NCBI RefSeq assembly: GCF_039534915.1
Contig: NZ_BAAAWE010000001.1
Location: 2,480,001-2,544,000 of the forward strand
DNA from: Streptomyces roseofulvus
GTDB taxonomy: Bacteria > Actinomycetota > Actinomycetes > Streptomycetales > Streptomycetaceae
Direction of reading: 5' to 3'
Length of the DNA: 64,000 nucleotides
The number at the start of each line of letters is the position of its first letter. The first letter of the stretch is position 1. Positions 7,203 through 14,453 of the stretch are shown here, piece after piece. Below the pieces are notes generated by a model. That model had not been told where the DNA came from. It saw only the letters and a program-made list of their open reading frames with translations, and made no database searches. Both the position numbers and the translations under genes were made by a program.

Positions 7203-7205
7203 CAC

Positions 7206-8567
7206 TTACAGCACCGGCAGGTTCTTGCGCAGCTCGAAGGCGGTGACCTCGGAGCGGTACTCCTCCCACTCCTGCTTCTTGTTGCGGAGGAAGAAGTCGA
7301 AGACGTGCTCGCCGAGGGTCTCGGCGACCAGCTCGGACTTCTCCATGAGGGCGATCGCCTCGCCGAGGTTCTGCGGCAGCGGCTCGATGCCCATCGCGCG
7401 GCGCTCGGAGTCGGAGAGCGCCCAGACGTCGTCGTCGGCGCCGGCGGGGAGCTCGTAGCCCTCCTCGATGCCCTTGAGGCCGGCGGCGAGGAGGACGGCG
7501 TAGGTCAGGTACGGGTTGGCGCCCGAGTCGATGGAGCGGACCTCGACGCGGGAGGAGCCGGTCTTGCCCGGCTTGTACATGGGGACCCGGATGAGCGCGG
7601 AGCGGTTGTTGTGGCCCCAGCAGATGTACGAGGGGGCCTCGCCGCCGGAGCCGGCCGTGCGGGAGGAGCCGCCCCAGATGCGCTTGTACGAGTTGACCCA
7701 CTGGTTCGTGACGGCGGAGATCTCGCCCGCGTGCTTGAGGAGGCCCGCGATGAAGGAGCGGCCCACCTTGGAGAGCTGGTACTCGGCGCCGGACTCGTAG
7801 AAGGCGTTCCGGTCGCCCTCGAAGAGGGAGAGGTGGGTGTGCATGCCCGAGCCCGGGTAGTCCGAGAACGGCTTCGGCATGAAGGTCGCCTGGACGCCCT
7901 GCTCCAGCGCCACCTGCTTCATGACCAGGCGGAAGGTCATGATGTTGTCGGCGGTGGAGAGCGCGTCGGCGTAGCGGAGGTCGATCTCCTGCTGGCCCGG
8001 GGCGCCCTCGTGGTGGGAGAACTCGACCGAGATGCCCATCGACTCCAGCATGGTGATGGCCTGGCGGCGGAAGTCCATGCCCACGTTCTGCGGGGTGTGG
8101 TCGAAGTAGCCCGAGTTGTCGGCCGGGGTGGGCCGGGAGCCGTCCAGCGGCTTGTCCTTCAGCAGGAAGAACTCGATCTCGGGGTGGGTGTAGAAGGTGA
8201 AGCCCAGGTCGGACGCCTTCGCGAGGGCCCGCTTGAGGACGAAGCGCGGGTCGGCGAAGGACGGGGAGCCGTCCGGCATGAGGATGTCGCAGAACATCCG
8301 GGCGGTGCCCGGCGCCTCGGCCCGCCAGGGCAGGATCTGGAAGGTGCCCGGGTCCGGCTTGGCGATCATGTCGGACTCGTAGACGCGTGCGAAGCCCTCG
8401 ATCGCGGAGCCGTCGAAGCCGATGCCCTCGTCGAACGCCTGCTCAAGCTCGGCGGGGGCGACGGCGACCGACTTCAGGAAGCCGAGCACATCGGTGAACC
8501 AGAGGCGCACGAAGCGGATGTCGCGCTCTTCGAGCGTACGGAGCACGAATTCCTGCTGCTTGTCCAT
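7206..8567 (-). CDS. glnA2: Glutamine synthetase-like enzyme GlnA2 (gamma-glutamylpolyamine synthetase)
   Basis: A 453-residue member of the GSI family, nearly identical as remembered to S. coelicolor GlnA2. The N-terminal beta-grasp domain (GFDGSAIEGFA) is followed by the catalytic domain with the HPEIEFFLL metal-binding segment, GMHTHLS, and NNRSALIRVP for ATP/substrate binding. The adenylylation loop of ordinary GlnA (NLYDLP) is replaced by EEGYELP. In S. coelicolor GlnA2 has been reported to join glutamate to polyamines rather than ammonia, so a role in polyamine use is likely. The ATG at 8567 (MDKQQ) is chosen over the ATG at 8579, which has no room for its ribosome site. It is monocistronic. 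Confidence 0.85.
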   Translation of the reverse strand: MDKQQEFVLRTLEERDIRFVRLWFTDVLGFLKSVAVAPAELEQAFDEGIGFDGSAIEGFARVYESDMIAKPDPGTFQILPWRAEAPGTARMFCDILMPDGSPSFADPRFVLKRALAKASDLGFTFYTHPEIEFFLLKDKPLDGSRPTPADNSGYFDHTPQNVGMDFRRQAITMLESMGISVEFSHHEGAPGQQEIDLRYADALSTADNIMTFRLVMKQVALEQGVQATFMPKPFSDYPGSGMHTHLSLFEGDRNAFYESGAEYQLSKVGRSFIAGLLKHAGEISAVTNQWVNSYKRIWGGSSRTAGSGGEAPSYICWGHNNRSALIRVPMYKPGKTGSSRVEVRSIDSGANPYLTYAVLLAAGLKGIEEGYELPAGADDDVWALSDSERRAMGIEPLPQNLGEAIALMEKSELVAETLGEHVFDFFLRNKKQEWEEYRSEVTAFELRKNLPVL

Positions 8568-8770
8568 TTCCACACCCATCCTCGCTGGTCAGGCCGCCTG
8601 CTCCCACCGCCTCGGGTACATCGGGGGGCACCTGAGCATCCCACCACATGGTTTCGCGCACGTTGCACACCCATACTGCCTGTCCGGGTGTGACACAGGT
8701 AACCGAGGACCTCCGGAAGTCGTACCCCGTTCGGCCCACGGAGCCCTCCCGCCCACTACGATCTGCGCCC

Positions 8771-9193
8771 ATGGGAGCCCTGCGGCTCGAACGCCCGTAC
8801 CGGCACGCGCGTCCCATGGCACTGGTGAGTGCCGTGGCGACGCTCCTCGCCGCGCTCTTCGTCTGTCTGGGGAGCGGTCCGGGCGGACCGGGCGGCCATC
8901 CGGGGCACGACCGGGCCGCCGGCACGGCCGCCGCGGCCTCCCCGGGCCCCGCCGCCACCCCCGTCCCCGGGCCCGGCCGGGCCGCGTACGTGTGCCCGTA
9001 CGACCGGGGCGACTGCTCCCTCTTCCCGTCGCTCTCCCCCGCGGTGCTGAGCGCCCCGCCCCTCGATCCGCCGCTGCACGCGGAGGACCGGCTGCCGCGC
9101 GTGGACGCGCGCGCCGGCGACGGTGCGGCGGGCGGCCCGGGGGTCCGGCCGCGCGCCCCGGACCTGCACGTCCTTCAGGTTCTCCGGACCTAG
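8771..9193 (+). CDS. Small membrane-anchored or secreted protein, unknown function
   Basis: A 140-residue protein with a basic N-terminus, one hydrophobic segment (ALVSAVATLLAALFVCLGSG, about residues 17-37), then a Pro/Gly/Ala-rich extracytoplasmic part with CPYDRGDCSLFP (two Cys) and a conserved-looking LSPAVLSAPPLDPPL stretch. No domain is recognised. A TACGAT hexamer ends 8 nt before the ATG, so the mRNA may be leaderless. It is divergent from glnA2. Its TAG stop is part of the CTAG end of the MITE-like repeat, so the last residues may have been altered by that insertion. Confidence 0.6.
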   Translation: MGALRLERPYRHARPMALVSAVATLLAALFVCLGSGPGGPGGHPGHDRAAGTAAAASPGPAATPVPGPGRAAYVCPYDRGDCSLFPSLSPAVLSAPPLDPPLHAEDRLPRVDARAGDGAAGGPGVRPRAPDLHVLQVLRT

Positions 9194-9354
9194 GCCGTCT
9201 CTTCCGGATCACGCCGGGCTCGCGACGCCTGGCACGCACCCTCGCGGCGTTGTCGTCGGTCGCCAACGCTCCGCGTTGACTCCCTCCTCCGCCTTGCGAG
9301 CGCACGCACCAGACGCCGCTCCCTGATCCGGCCTGATCCGAAAGAAACGGCCTG
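9190..9354. mobile_element. MITE-like repeat, copy 1
   Basis: About 165 bp, non-coding. One end reads CTAGGCCGTCTCTTCCGGAT and the other, on the opposite strand, begins CCAGGCCGTTTCTTTCGGAT, giving imperfect terminal inverted repeats. The reverse complement matches copy 2 (61193-61385) over nearly its whole length, except for a GC-rich insertion in copy 2. No transposase frame fits inside, so it is a non-autonomous element. The ends resemble those of IS5-type elements that target CTAG. Confidence 0.75.
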
Positions 9355-9424
9355 GGCCGGTCCCGGCCTCCCCCCGAACGACGACACCCCCCTGTTTTCT
9401 CTTTCCCAGAAGGACGACATCACC

Positions 9425-10102
9425 ATGGCCGCCAACCGTTCCGCCAACGCCGACCGCCGCGCCCGAATAGAGGAGATGCGCCGGGCCGAGCAGGCCCGCG
9501 AGCGCCGCAACCGCTTCCTCACCATCGGCGTCTCCGCCGTCGTCGTGCTGAGCCTCGTCGGCTTCGGCACCTTCGTGCTGATGAAGAAGGCCGACGAGGA
9601 GGAGGCCAAGGAGGCCGCCGCCAAGGCCCCGATCGCCGGCGAGAAGACCTGGGACGCGAAGAAGCTCGGCCGCAACCACGTCGAGACGGCCGTGAAGTAC
9701 GACATGAAGCCGCCGGTCGGCGGCGACCACCACCCGGTCTGGCTGAACTGCGACGGCGACGTCTACGACAAGGCCGTCCCCGAGGTGAACGCCGTCCACT
9801 CGCTGGAGCACGGCGCCGTCTGGGTGACGTACACCAAGAAGGCCGCCGAGGCCGACGTGAAGGCGCTGAAGGACAAGGTCTCCGACACCCCCTACACGCT
9901 GATGAGCCCGGTCGACGACCAGTCCGGCGCGATCATGCTCTCCGCCTGGGGCAAGCAGGTCACCGTGGACAGCGCGAGCGACCCGCGCGTCGACGCCTTC
10001 TTCACCAAGTACGTGCAGGGCGCGCAGACCCCCGAGCCGGGCGCGGCCTGCACCGGCGGCGTCGGCGCCGACGGCGCGGGCGGCGCGGGGATGGGCCAGT
10101 GA
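9425..10102 (+). CDS. DUF3105 membrane-anchored protein
   Basis: A 225-residue protein with a charged coiled N-terminus, one membrane helix (FLTIGVSAVVVLSLVGFGTFVLM, about residues 33-55) and an extracytoplasmic DUF3105 domain marked by PPVGGDHHPVWLNCDG, VNAVHSLEHGAVW and TYTKK. The His pairs and Cys could bind metal. DUF3105 genes often accompany DUF305 genes, as here, and the pair has been linked to metal or copper handling, though biochemical proof is lacking. The start ATG has AGAAGGA upstream. The stop overlaps the next gene (GTGA), so both are translated together. Confidence 0.8.
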   Translation: MAANRSANADRRARIEEMRRAEQARERRNRFLTIGVSAVVVLSLVGFGTFVLMKKADEEEAKEAAAKAPIAGEKTWDAKKLGRNHVETAVKYDMKPPVGGDHHPVWLNCDGDVYDKAVPEVNAVHSLEHGAVWVTYTKKAAEADVKALKDKVSDTPYTLMSPVDDQSGAIMLSAWGKQVTVDSASDPRVDAFFTKYVQGAQTPEPGAACTGGVGADGAGGAGMGQ

Positions 10103-10734
10103 GCGCCCGCCGCACCCGGTACGCGGCGGTGACCGCGGTCGCCCTCTCGGTGCTGTTCGCCGCGGGCGCGGTCACGGTCGCCTCGGCCGAGCGCGAGGAG
10201 GCGCCCCGGACCCCGGACTCCGCCTCGGCGGACGCCGGCTTCGCCCGGGACATGGCGGTCCACCACCAGCAGGCCGTCGAGATGTCCTTCATCGTCCGCG
10301 ACCGGACGGAGGACGAGTCGGTGCGCCGGCTCGCGTACGACATCGCCAACACCCAGGCCAACCAGCGCGGGATGATGCTGGGCTGGCTCGACGTGTGGGG
10401 CCTGCCGAAGGTCGAGTCGGGCACCGCGCCGATGACCTGGATGGGCATGCCGGTCACCGGCGACGCCGCGTCCCGGGACGGCGCGCTGATGCCCGGCATG
10501 GCGACGCGGACCCAGCTGGACGCGCTGCGCAAGGCCTCCGGCAAGGAGGCCGAGATCCTCTACCTGCGGCTGATGACCGCCCACCACAAGGGCGGGGTGC
10601 ACATGGCGCAGGGCTGTGTGCAGAAGTGCTCGGTGGACATCGAGCGGGACCTCGCGCAGGGCATGGTCGACGCCCAGGAGTCGGAGATCGCGCTGATGGC
10701 GGACATGCTCCGCAAGCGCGGCGCGACCGCCTGA
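10099..10734 (+). CDS. DUF305 secreted protein (ferritin-like four-helix fold)
   Basis: A 211-residue protein with a Sec signal peptide (residues about 1-30, AVTAVALSVLFAAGAVTVASA) and a DUF305 domain. The two conserved metal-site-like motifs are MAVHHQQAVEMS (near residue 51) and TAHHKGGVHMAQ (near residue 160), each with HH and a downstream E/H plus Met. Met-rich stretches between them fit a copper or silver binding role, an inference. The GTG start overlaps the DUF3105 stop. Confidence 0.85.
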   Translation: MSARRTRYAAVTAVALSVLFAAGAVTVASAEREEAPRTPDSASADAGFARDMAVHHQQAVEMSFIVRDRTEDESVRRLAYDIANTQANQRGMMLGWLDVWGLPKVESGTAPMTWMGMPVTGDAASRDGALMPGMATRTQLDALRKASGKEAEILYLRLMTAHHKGGVHMAQGCVQKCSVDIERDLAQGMVDAQESEIALMADMLRKRGATA

Positions 10735-10751
10735 GCCCGGCACGCTCCCCC

Positions 10752-10783
10752 GGCCCCCGTGACCCGCCGCGGTCGCGGGGGCC
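10752..10783 (+). terminator. Terminator after the DUF3105/DUF305 pair
   Basis: GGCCCCCGTGACC and GGTCGCGGGGGCC form a 13-bp stem with one mismatch. It lies 18 nt after the DUF305 stop. Confidence 0.6.
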
Positions 10784-10854
10784 GACGCGTGCCCGCAGAA
10801 TGAAGGCGCTCGGGGACGTACGCGCAACGACGCTCGACGAAAGGTACGCACCCC

Positions 10855-11274
10855 ATGACCACGGCGAAGGACATCATGCACCCGGGAGCCCGGTGGATCC
10901 CGGAACACGAGACGCTCGACCGCGCGGCGCAGCTGATGCGCGACCTGAACGTGGGGGCGCTTCCCGTCGCCGACGAGAACGAACGCCTGTGCGGCATCGT
11001 GACCGACCGCGACATCGTGGTCCGCTGTGTGGCGATGGGCCACGACCCGGCGAAGGTGACCTGCGGCTCGCTCGCCCAGGGCACTCCGCGGTGGATCGAC
11101 GCGGGCGCCGACGTGGGCGCGGTCCTGGAGGAGATGCAGAGCCACCAGATCCGGCGGCTGCCGGTGATCGAGAACAAGCGGCTGGTCGGCATGATCAGTG
11201 AGGCCGACCTGGCCCAGCAGCTCTCGGACGAGCAGCTGAAGGCGTTCTGCGCGAGCGTCTACGCCGGTTCCTGA
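10855..11274 (+). CDS. CBS-domain protein (Hrp1-like)
   Basis: A 139-residue protein made of two CBS domains: residues about 1-60 (TAKDIMHPGARWIPEHETLD to GIVTDRDIVVR) and about 72-130 (ending RLPVIENKRLVGMISEADLA). Size and motifs match mycobacterial Hrp1 and its many Streptomyces homologues, cytoplasmic dimers that bind adenine nucleotides and are often stress- or hypoxia-induced. The ATG has GAAAGG upstream. Its 3' end overlaps the convergent hydrolase gene by 16 bp. Confidence 0.9.
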   Translation: MTTAKDIMHPGARWIPEHETLDRAAQLMRDLNVGALPVADENERLCGIVTDRDIVVRCVAMGHDPAKVTCGSLAQGTPRWIDAGADVGAVLEEMQSHQIRRLPVIENKRLVGMISEADLAQQLSDEQLKAFCASVYAGS

Positions 11275-12107
11275 CCCGTCTCCAGGACGACCCGGGCGAG
11301 CGTGCCCGGGTCGTCCCGCATGACCAGATGGCCCGACGGCTCGGCCGCCTCGTAGCGGGCGCCGAGCCGCCGGGCCAGTGCGCGCTGGCGCGCTTCCCAG
11401 CGGGCGGAGCCGTCGGGGGCGGCGAGGACGGTGACGGGGAGGCCGGGGGGCAGCGGGCGGGTGTGGCGGAGGGCGGCGAGCGCGGTGGCGACGGAGCCGT
11501 AGGAGGCGTTCTCGCGCAGGGCGCCGCGCCAGACCCGTGAGGTGCGGTAGACGCGGCGGACCTCGGCGGGCGGGGTGGGCGGGAAGGGCCGGCGCGAGGC
11601 GTCCCGGTCGAGGGCGGTGGCGGGCGACGGGCGGACGGCGAGGCGGCGGAGGGCGGGGCCGAGGGCGGCGGGCAGGCCGAGGGCGGTGAGGGCGGTCCCG
11701 GCGGGGACGGTCCAGCCCAGCCGGCCGGGGCGGGGGTGTTCCTCGACGGAGGAGTCGACGAGGACGAGGGCGGCGGTGCGGTCGGGGTGGAGGCGGGCGA
11801 AGGCCTCGGCGTGGAAGCCGGCGATCGAGTGGCCGACGACGGTGACGGGCCCGGGCAGCCGCAGGGCGTCGAGGAGGGCGGCGATCCGGTCGGCCTCGCC
11901 GGCCGGGCTGGGGGGCGTGGTGGTGCCCTGGGAGAGGCCGTGGCCGGGCCGGTCGAAGCGGACGACGGTGCGGTGCGGGGCGAGCAGCGGGACGACCGGG
12001 TCCCAGTCGAACCAGCCGAGGCCGAGTCCGGCGGAGAGCACGCAGACCGGGCCGTGTCCGTCGACGGCCACGTGGTGGGCGAGGCCTCCGATCCGTACGA
12101 ACGTCAC
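11259..12107 (-). CDS. Alpha/beta-fold hydrolase
   Basis: A 282-residue serine hydrolase. It shows the oxyanion strand (VLSAGLGLGWFDWDP), RFDRPGHGLS, the nucleophile elbow VGHSIAGFHAEAF (S in GHSIAG) and a final catalytic His in GHLVMRDDP. The substrate is not predictable. The GTG at 12107 overlaps the stop of the upstream DUF998 gene (GTGA) and has GGAAGAGG 8 nt upstream; a longer frame exists but would lie inside DUF998. The two genes form an operon. Confidence 0.85.
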   Translation of the reverse strand: MTFVRIGGLAHHVAVDGHGPVCVLSAGLGLGWFDWDPVVPLLAPHRTVVRFDRPGHGLSQGTTTPPSPAGEADRIAALLDALRLPGPVTVVGHSIAGFHAEAFARLHPDRTAALVLVDSSVEEHPRPGRLGWTVPAGTALTALGLPAALGPALRRLAVRPSPATALDRDASRRPFPPTPPAEVRRVYRTSRVWRGALRENASYGSVATALAALRHTRPLPPGLPVTVLAAPDGSARWEARQRALARRLGARYEAAEPSGHLVMRDDPGTLARVVLETGQEPA

Positions 12108-12841
12108 GTGCGTGCCTCTTCCCTGGCGACCGAGACGGCAAGGAGGCCGGTCCAGACGGCAACGAGCAGCACCTGCAGGCGCTGGGCGGCGCCGAGGGCC
12201 CACCCGCCGTGGCCGGACTCGAAGGCGGCGACGGCGGCGAGGGTCCAGACGGTGGCGGTGAGCGCGAGGGCGAGCAGGGCGGGTCCGGTGCGGGCCAGCG
12301 GCGGCCAGAGGCCGTACCGGCGGGCGGCGACGGTGAGGGCGATCATGGCGACGAGCGCGCCGGTCATGGCGAGGCCGGAGCTGACGGCGTGGGCCGTGTG
12401 GGTGGCGGGGACGAGTCCGGCGGCCTCGCGGGCGGCGCAGCCGGGGTCGGCGGTGGCGGCGCAGCTGAGCGGGAGGCGGGAGTCGGCGGCGGTGGCGGCG
12501 CCGAAGAGGGCGAGGGCGGACCAGCCGGCCAGGAGCCAGGGGCGGCGGCCGGCGGGTGCGGGGTCGGTGCGGGCCCAGCGGGGGACGCCGGGTTCGGGGA
12601 CCGCGCGGACGCGGGCGGCGCGGAGGCCGAGGGCGGCGCCGGCGAGGACGAGGAGTCCGGCGGCGAGGTCGGCGGCGCGGAACAGGACGCCGAAGGGCTG
12701 GTCGGCGGCGGCGAGTTCGGAGACGTACGCACGGACCGGGTCGAGACCGGTCCGTACGACGGCTTCGAGGGCCCAGGCGGTGTACGCGAGCGCCCCCAGG
12801 AGCAGCAGGACGGCGGACGCGCGCGTGACCTTTCCGGGCAT
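12104..12841 (-). CDS. DUF998 integral membrane protein
   Basis: A 245-residue protein with six predicted membrane helices, starting with SAVLLLLGALAYTAWALEAVV and containing the loop VRAYVSELAAADQPFGVLFR typical of DUF998 (frequently annotated as hypothetical membrane proteins in Streptomyces). Function unknown. It is the first gene of a two-gene operon with the hydrolase and lies 13 bp after the permease stop on the same strand, so all three could be co-transcribed. Confidence 0.8.
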   Translation of the reverse strand: MPGKVTRASAVLLLLGALAYTAWALEAVVRTGLDPVRAYVSELAAADQPFGVLFRAADLAAGLLVLAGAALGLRAARVRAVPEPGVPRWARTDPAPAGRRPWLLAGWSALALFGAATAADSRLPLSCAATADPGCAAREAAGLVPATHTAHAVSSGLAMTGALVAMIALTVAARRYGLWPPLARTGPALLALALTATVWTLAAVAAFESGHGGWALGAAQRLQVLLVAVWTGLLAVSVAREEART

Positions 12842-12854
12842 ACGGGGTCAGACG

Positions 12855-14336
12855 TCAGGGAGTGCCGGAAGGTTCCCGGTGGTCGGGGTGGACCCACGAG
12901 GGCTTGCGGTACCTGAGGAGCAGGACCGGGATGAGGATGCCGAGGACGAAGAGGCCGCCGCCGACGATCAGCAGGTAGCGCCAGAGGGGTTCGCCGTCGA
13001 ACTGGTCGGGCGGGACGAAGCCGATAACGAGGGCGAGGACGGAGGCGACGAAGCCGACGGAGGCGACCCAGGTGACGGCAGGGACGCGGAAGCCGCGCTC
13101 CACCTCCGGCCGGGTGCGGCGGAGCCTGACGACGGCGACGAACATCAGCAGGTAGGCGATCAGGTAGATCTGCACGGTGATGACGGAGAACATCCAGTAC
13201 GAGCTGGAGACGGAGTCGCTGAAGGCGTACAGGATGCCGATCAGGGTGGTGATGACGCCCTGGGCGACCATGATGCCGGTCGGGGAGCCGGCCTTGTTGA
13301 ACTTCTGGAAGGCGGGCGGGAGGTAGCCCTCCTGGCGGGAGAGCAGGACCAGGCCCTTGGCGGGTCCGGAGAGCCAGGTGAGCATGCCGCCGAGGGCGGC
13401 GCAGACCAGCATGACGCCGACGACGCGGGTCATCCAGCCGATGGAGAAGTGCTCGAAGAACGCCTGGAACGCCTGCATCAGGCCGGCGGTGAGGCTGAGC
13501 TGCTCGGACGGCATGACCCAGGCGATGGCGAGGGCAGGGAGGATGAAGATCAGCAGGACGAGTCCGGTGGCCAGGAACATCGCCTTGGGGTACTCGCGCT
13601 TGGGTTCGCGCAGCGAGGAGACGTGGACGCCGTTCATCTCCATGCCCGCGTAGGACAGGAAGTTGTTGACGATGAGGACGAGGCTGGCGAGGCCGGTCCA
13701 CGGCGGCAGCCAGTGGTCGGCGCTCATCGGCTGGGCGGAGGGGTTGCCCTGGCCGAGGAAGACCAGGCCGAGGAGGACGAGGAGCACGCCGGGGACGAGG
13801 GTGCCGACGATCAGGCCGAAGGAGGAGAGGCCGGCGATGGCCCTGGTGCCGCGCGAGGAGATCCAGACGCCGGACCAGTAGACGGTGACGATGACGATCG
13901 CGACGTAGAGGCCGTTCTCGGCGAGCGAGGGGTCGATGACGTACGCGAAGGTGGAGGCGACGTAGGCGAGCAGGCTCGGGTAGTAGGCGATCGTCATGGC
14001 GAACTGGCACCAGACGGCGAGGAAGCCGAGCGGTTTGCCGAGGGCCTCGCTGACCCAGCGGTAGATGCCGCCGGACCAGCCGGAGGCGAGTTCGGCGCCG
14101 ACGAGGGCGGTGGGCAGCAGGAAGACGAGGGCCGGGAGCAGGTAGAGGAAGACCGCGGCGAGTCCGTAGATGGCCATGGTCGGCGCGGGCCGGAGGGAGG
14201 CGACGGAGGCCGTGGTCATGAAGGCGAGCGTCAGCCAGGAGATGAACTGCCGCTTGGTGCCGTCGTCCTGGAGGACCGCCGCGTCCTCGGTCGTGGCGGG
14301 CCGGCCCGACTCCGCCGGATCGTCAGTGGTCGTCAT
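12855..14336 (-). CDS. APC-family amino acid permease (GadC-like glutamate/GABA exchanger type)
   Basis: A 493-residue protein with 12 predicted membrane helices. The first helix holds the unwound substrate segment MTTASVASLRPAPTMAIYGL, and later signature stretches include WSGGIYRWVSEALGKPLGF and FLSYAGMEMNGVHVSSLREP, as in the glutamate:GABA antiporter subfamily. It probably exchanges amino acids or amines across the cytoplasmic membrane. Proximity to glnA2 makes a glutamate or polyamine-related substrate attractive, but that is inference. The ATG at 14336 (MTTTDD) is chosen; a frame reaching 14459 would overlap the nadE start region. Confidence 0.85.
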   Translation of the reverse strand: MTTTDDPAESGRPATTEDAAVLQDDGTKRQFISWLTLAFMTTASVASLRPAPTMAIYGLAAVFLYLLPALVFLLPTALVGAELASGWSGGIYRWVSEALGKPLGFLAVWCQFAMTIAYYPSLLAYVASTFAYVIDPSLAENGLYVAIVIVTVYWSGVWISSRGTRAIAGLSSFGLIVGTLVPGVLLVLLGLVFLGQGNPSAQPMSADHWLPPWTGLASLVLIVNNFLSYAGMEMNGVHVSSLREPKREYPKAMFLATGLVLLIFILPALAIAWVMPSEQLSLTAGLMQAFQAFFEHFSIGWMTRVVGVMLVCAALGGMLTWLSGPAKGLVLLSRQEGYLPPAFQKFNKAGSPTGIMVAQGVITTLIGILYAFSDSVSSSYWMFSVITVQIYLIAYLLMFVAVVRLRRTRPEVERGFRVPAVTWVASVGFVASVLALVIGFVPPDQFDGEPLWRYLLIVGGGLFVLGILIPVLLLRYRKPSWVHPDHREPSGTP

Positions 14337-14440
14337 GGGCCCATGATCATGGGCGCGGACGTACTTCGCATGTCGGGGTGAAACGGTTCCTCCACTCACG
14401 GTCGGGCGCGGTTCCCAGGACATAGCGTCGGTTTGACGAT

Positions 14441-14446
14441 TAGAGT
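14441..14446 (+). promoter_or_regulatory. -10 box of nadE (leaderless)
   Basis: TAGAGT is followed by 7 nt and then the GTG start codon at 14454, which places the transcription start at the initiation codon. A purine-rich GGGAGG lies too close to the GTG to act as a ribosome site. Confidence 0.5.
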
Positions 14447-14453
14447 GGGAGGC

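Noticed and set aside
7081..7205. T-arm-like GGTTCGA at 7089 as tRNA tail/attR
   Set aside because: The flanking bases do not form a T stem and no acceptor arm or CCA follows; it is the end of int.
11736..14381. 881-codon open frame opposite the DUF998 and permease genes
   Set aside because: Composition is Gly/Asp/Glu-rich from reading codons of membrane proteins in reverse; no domain, no ribosome site.
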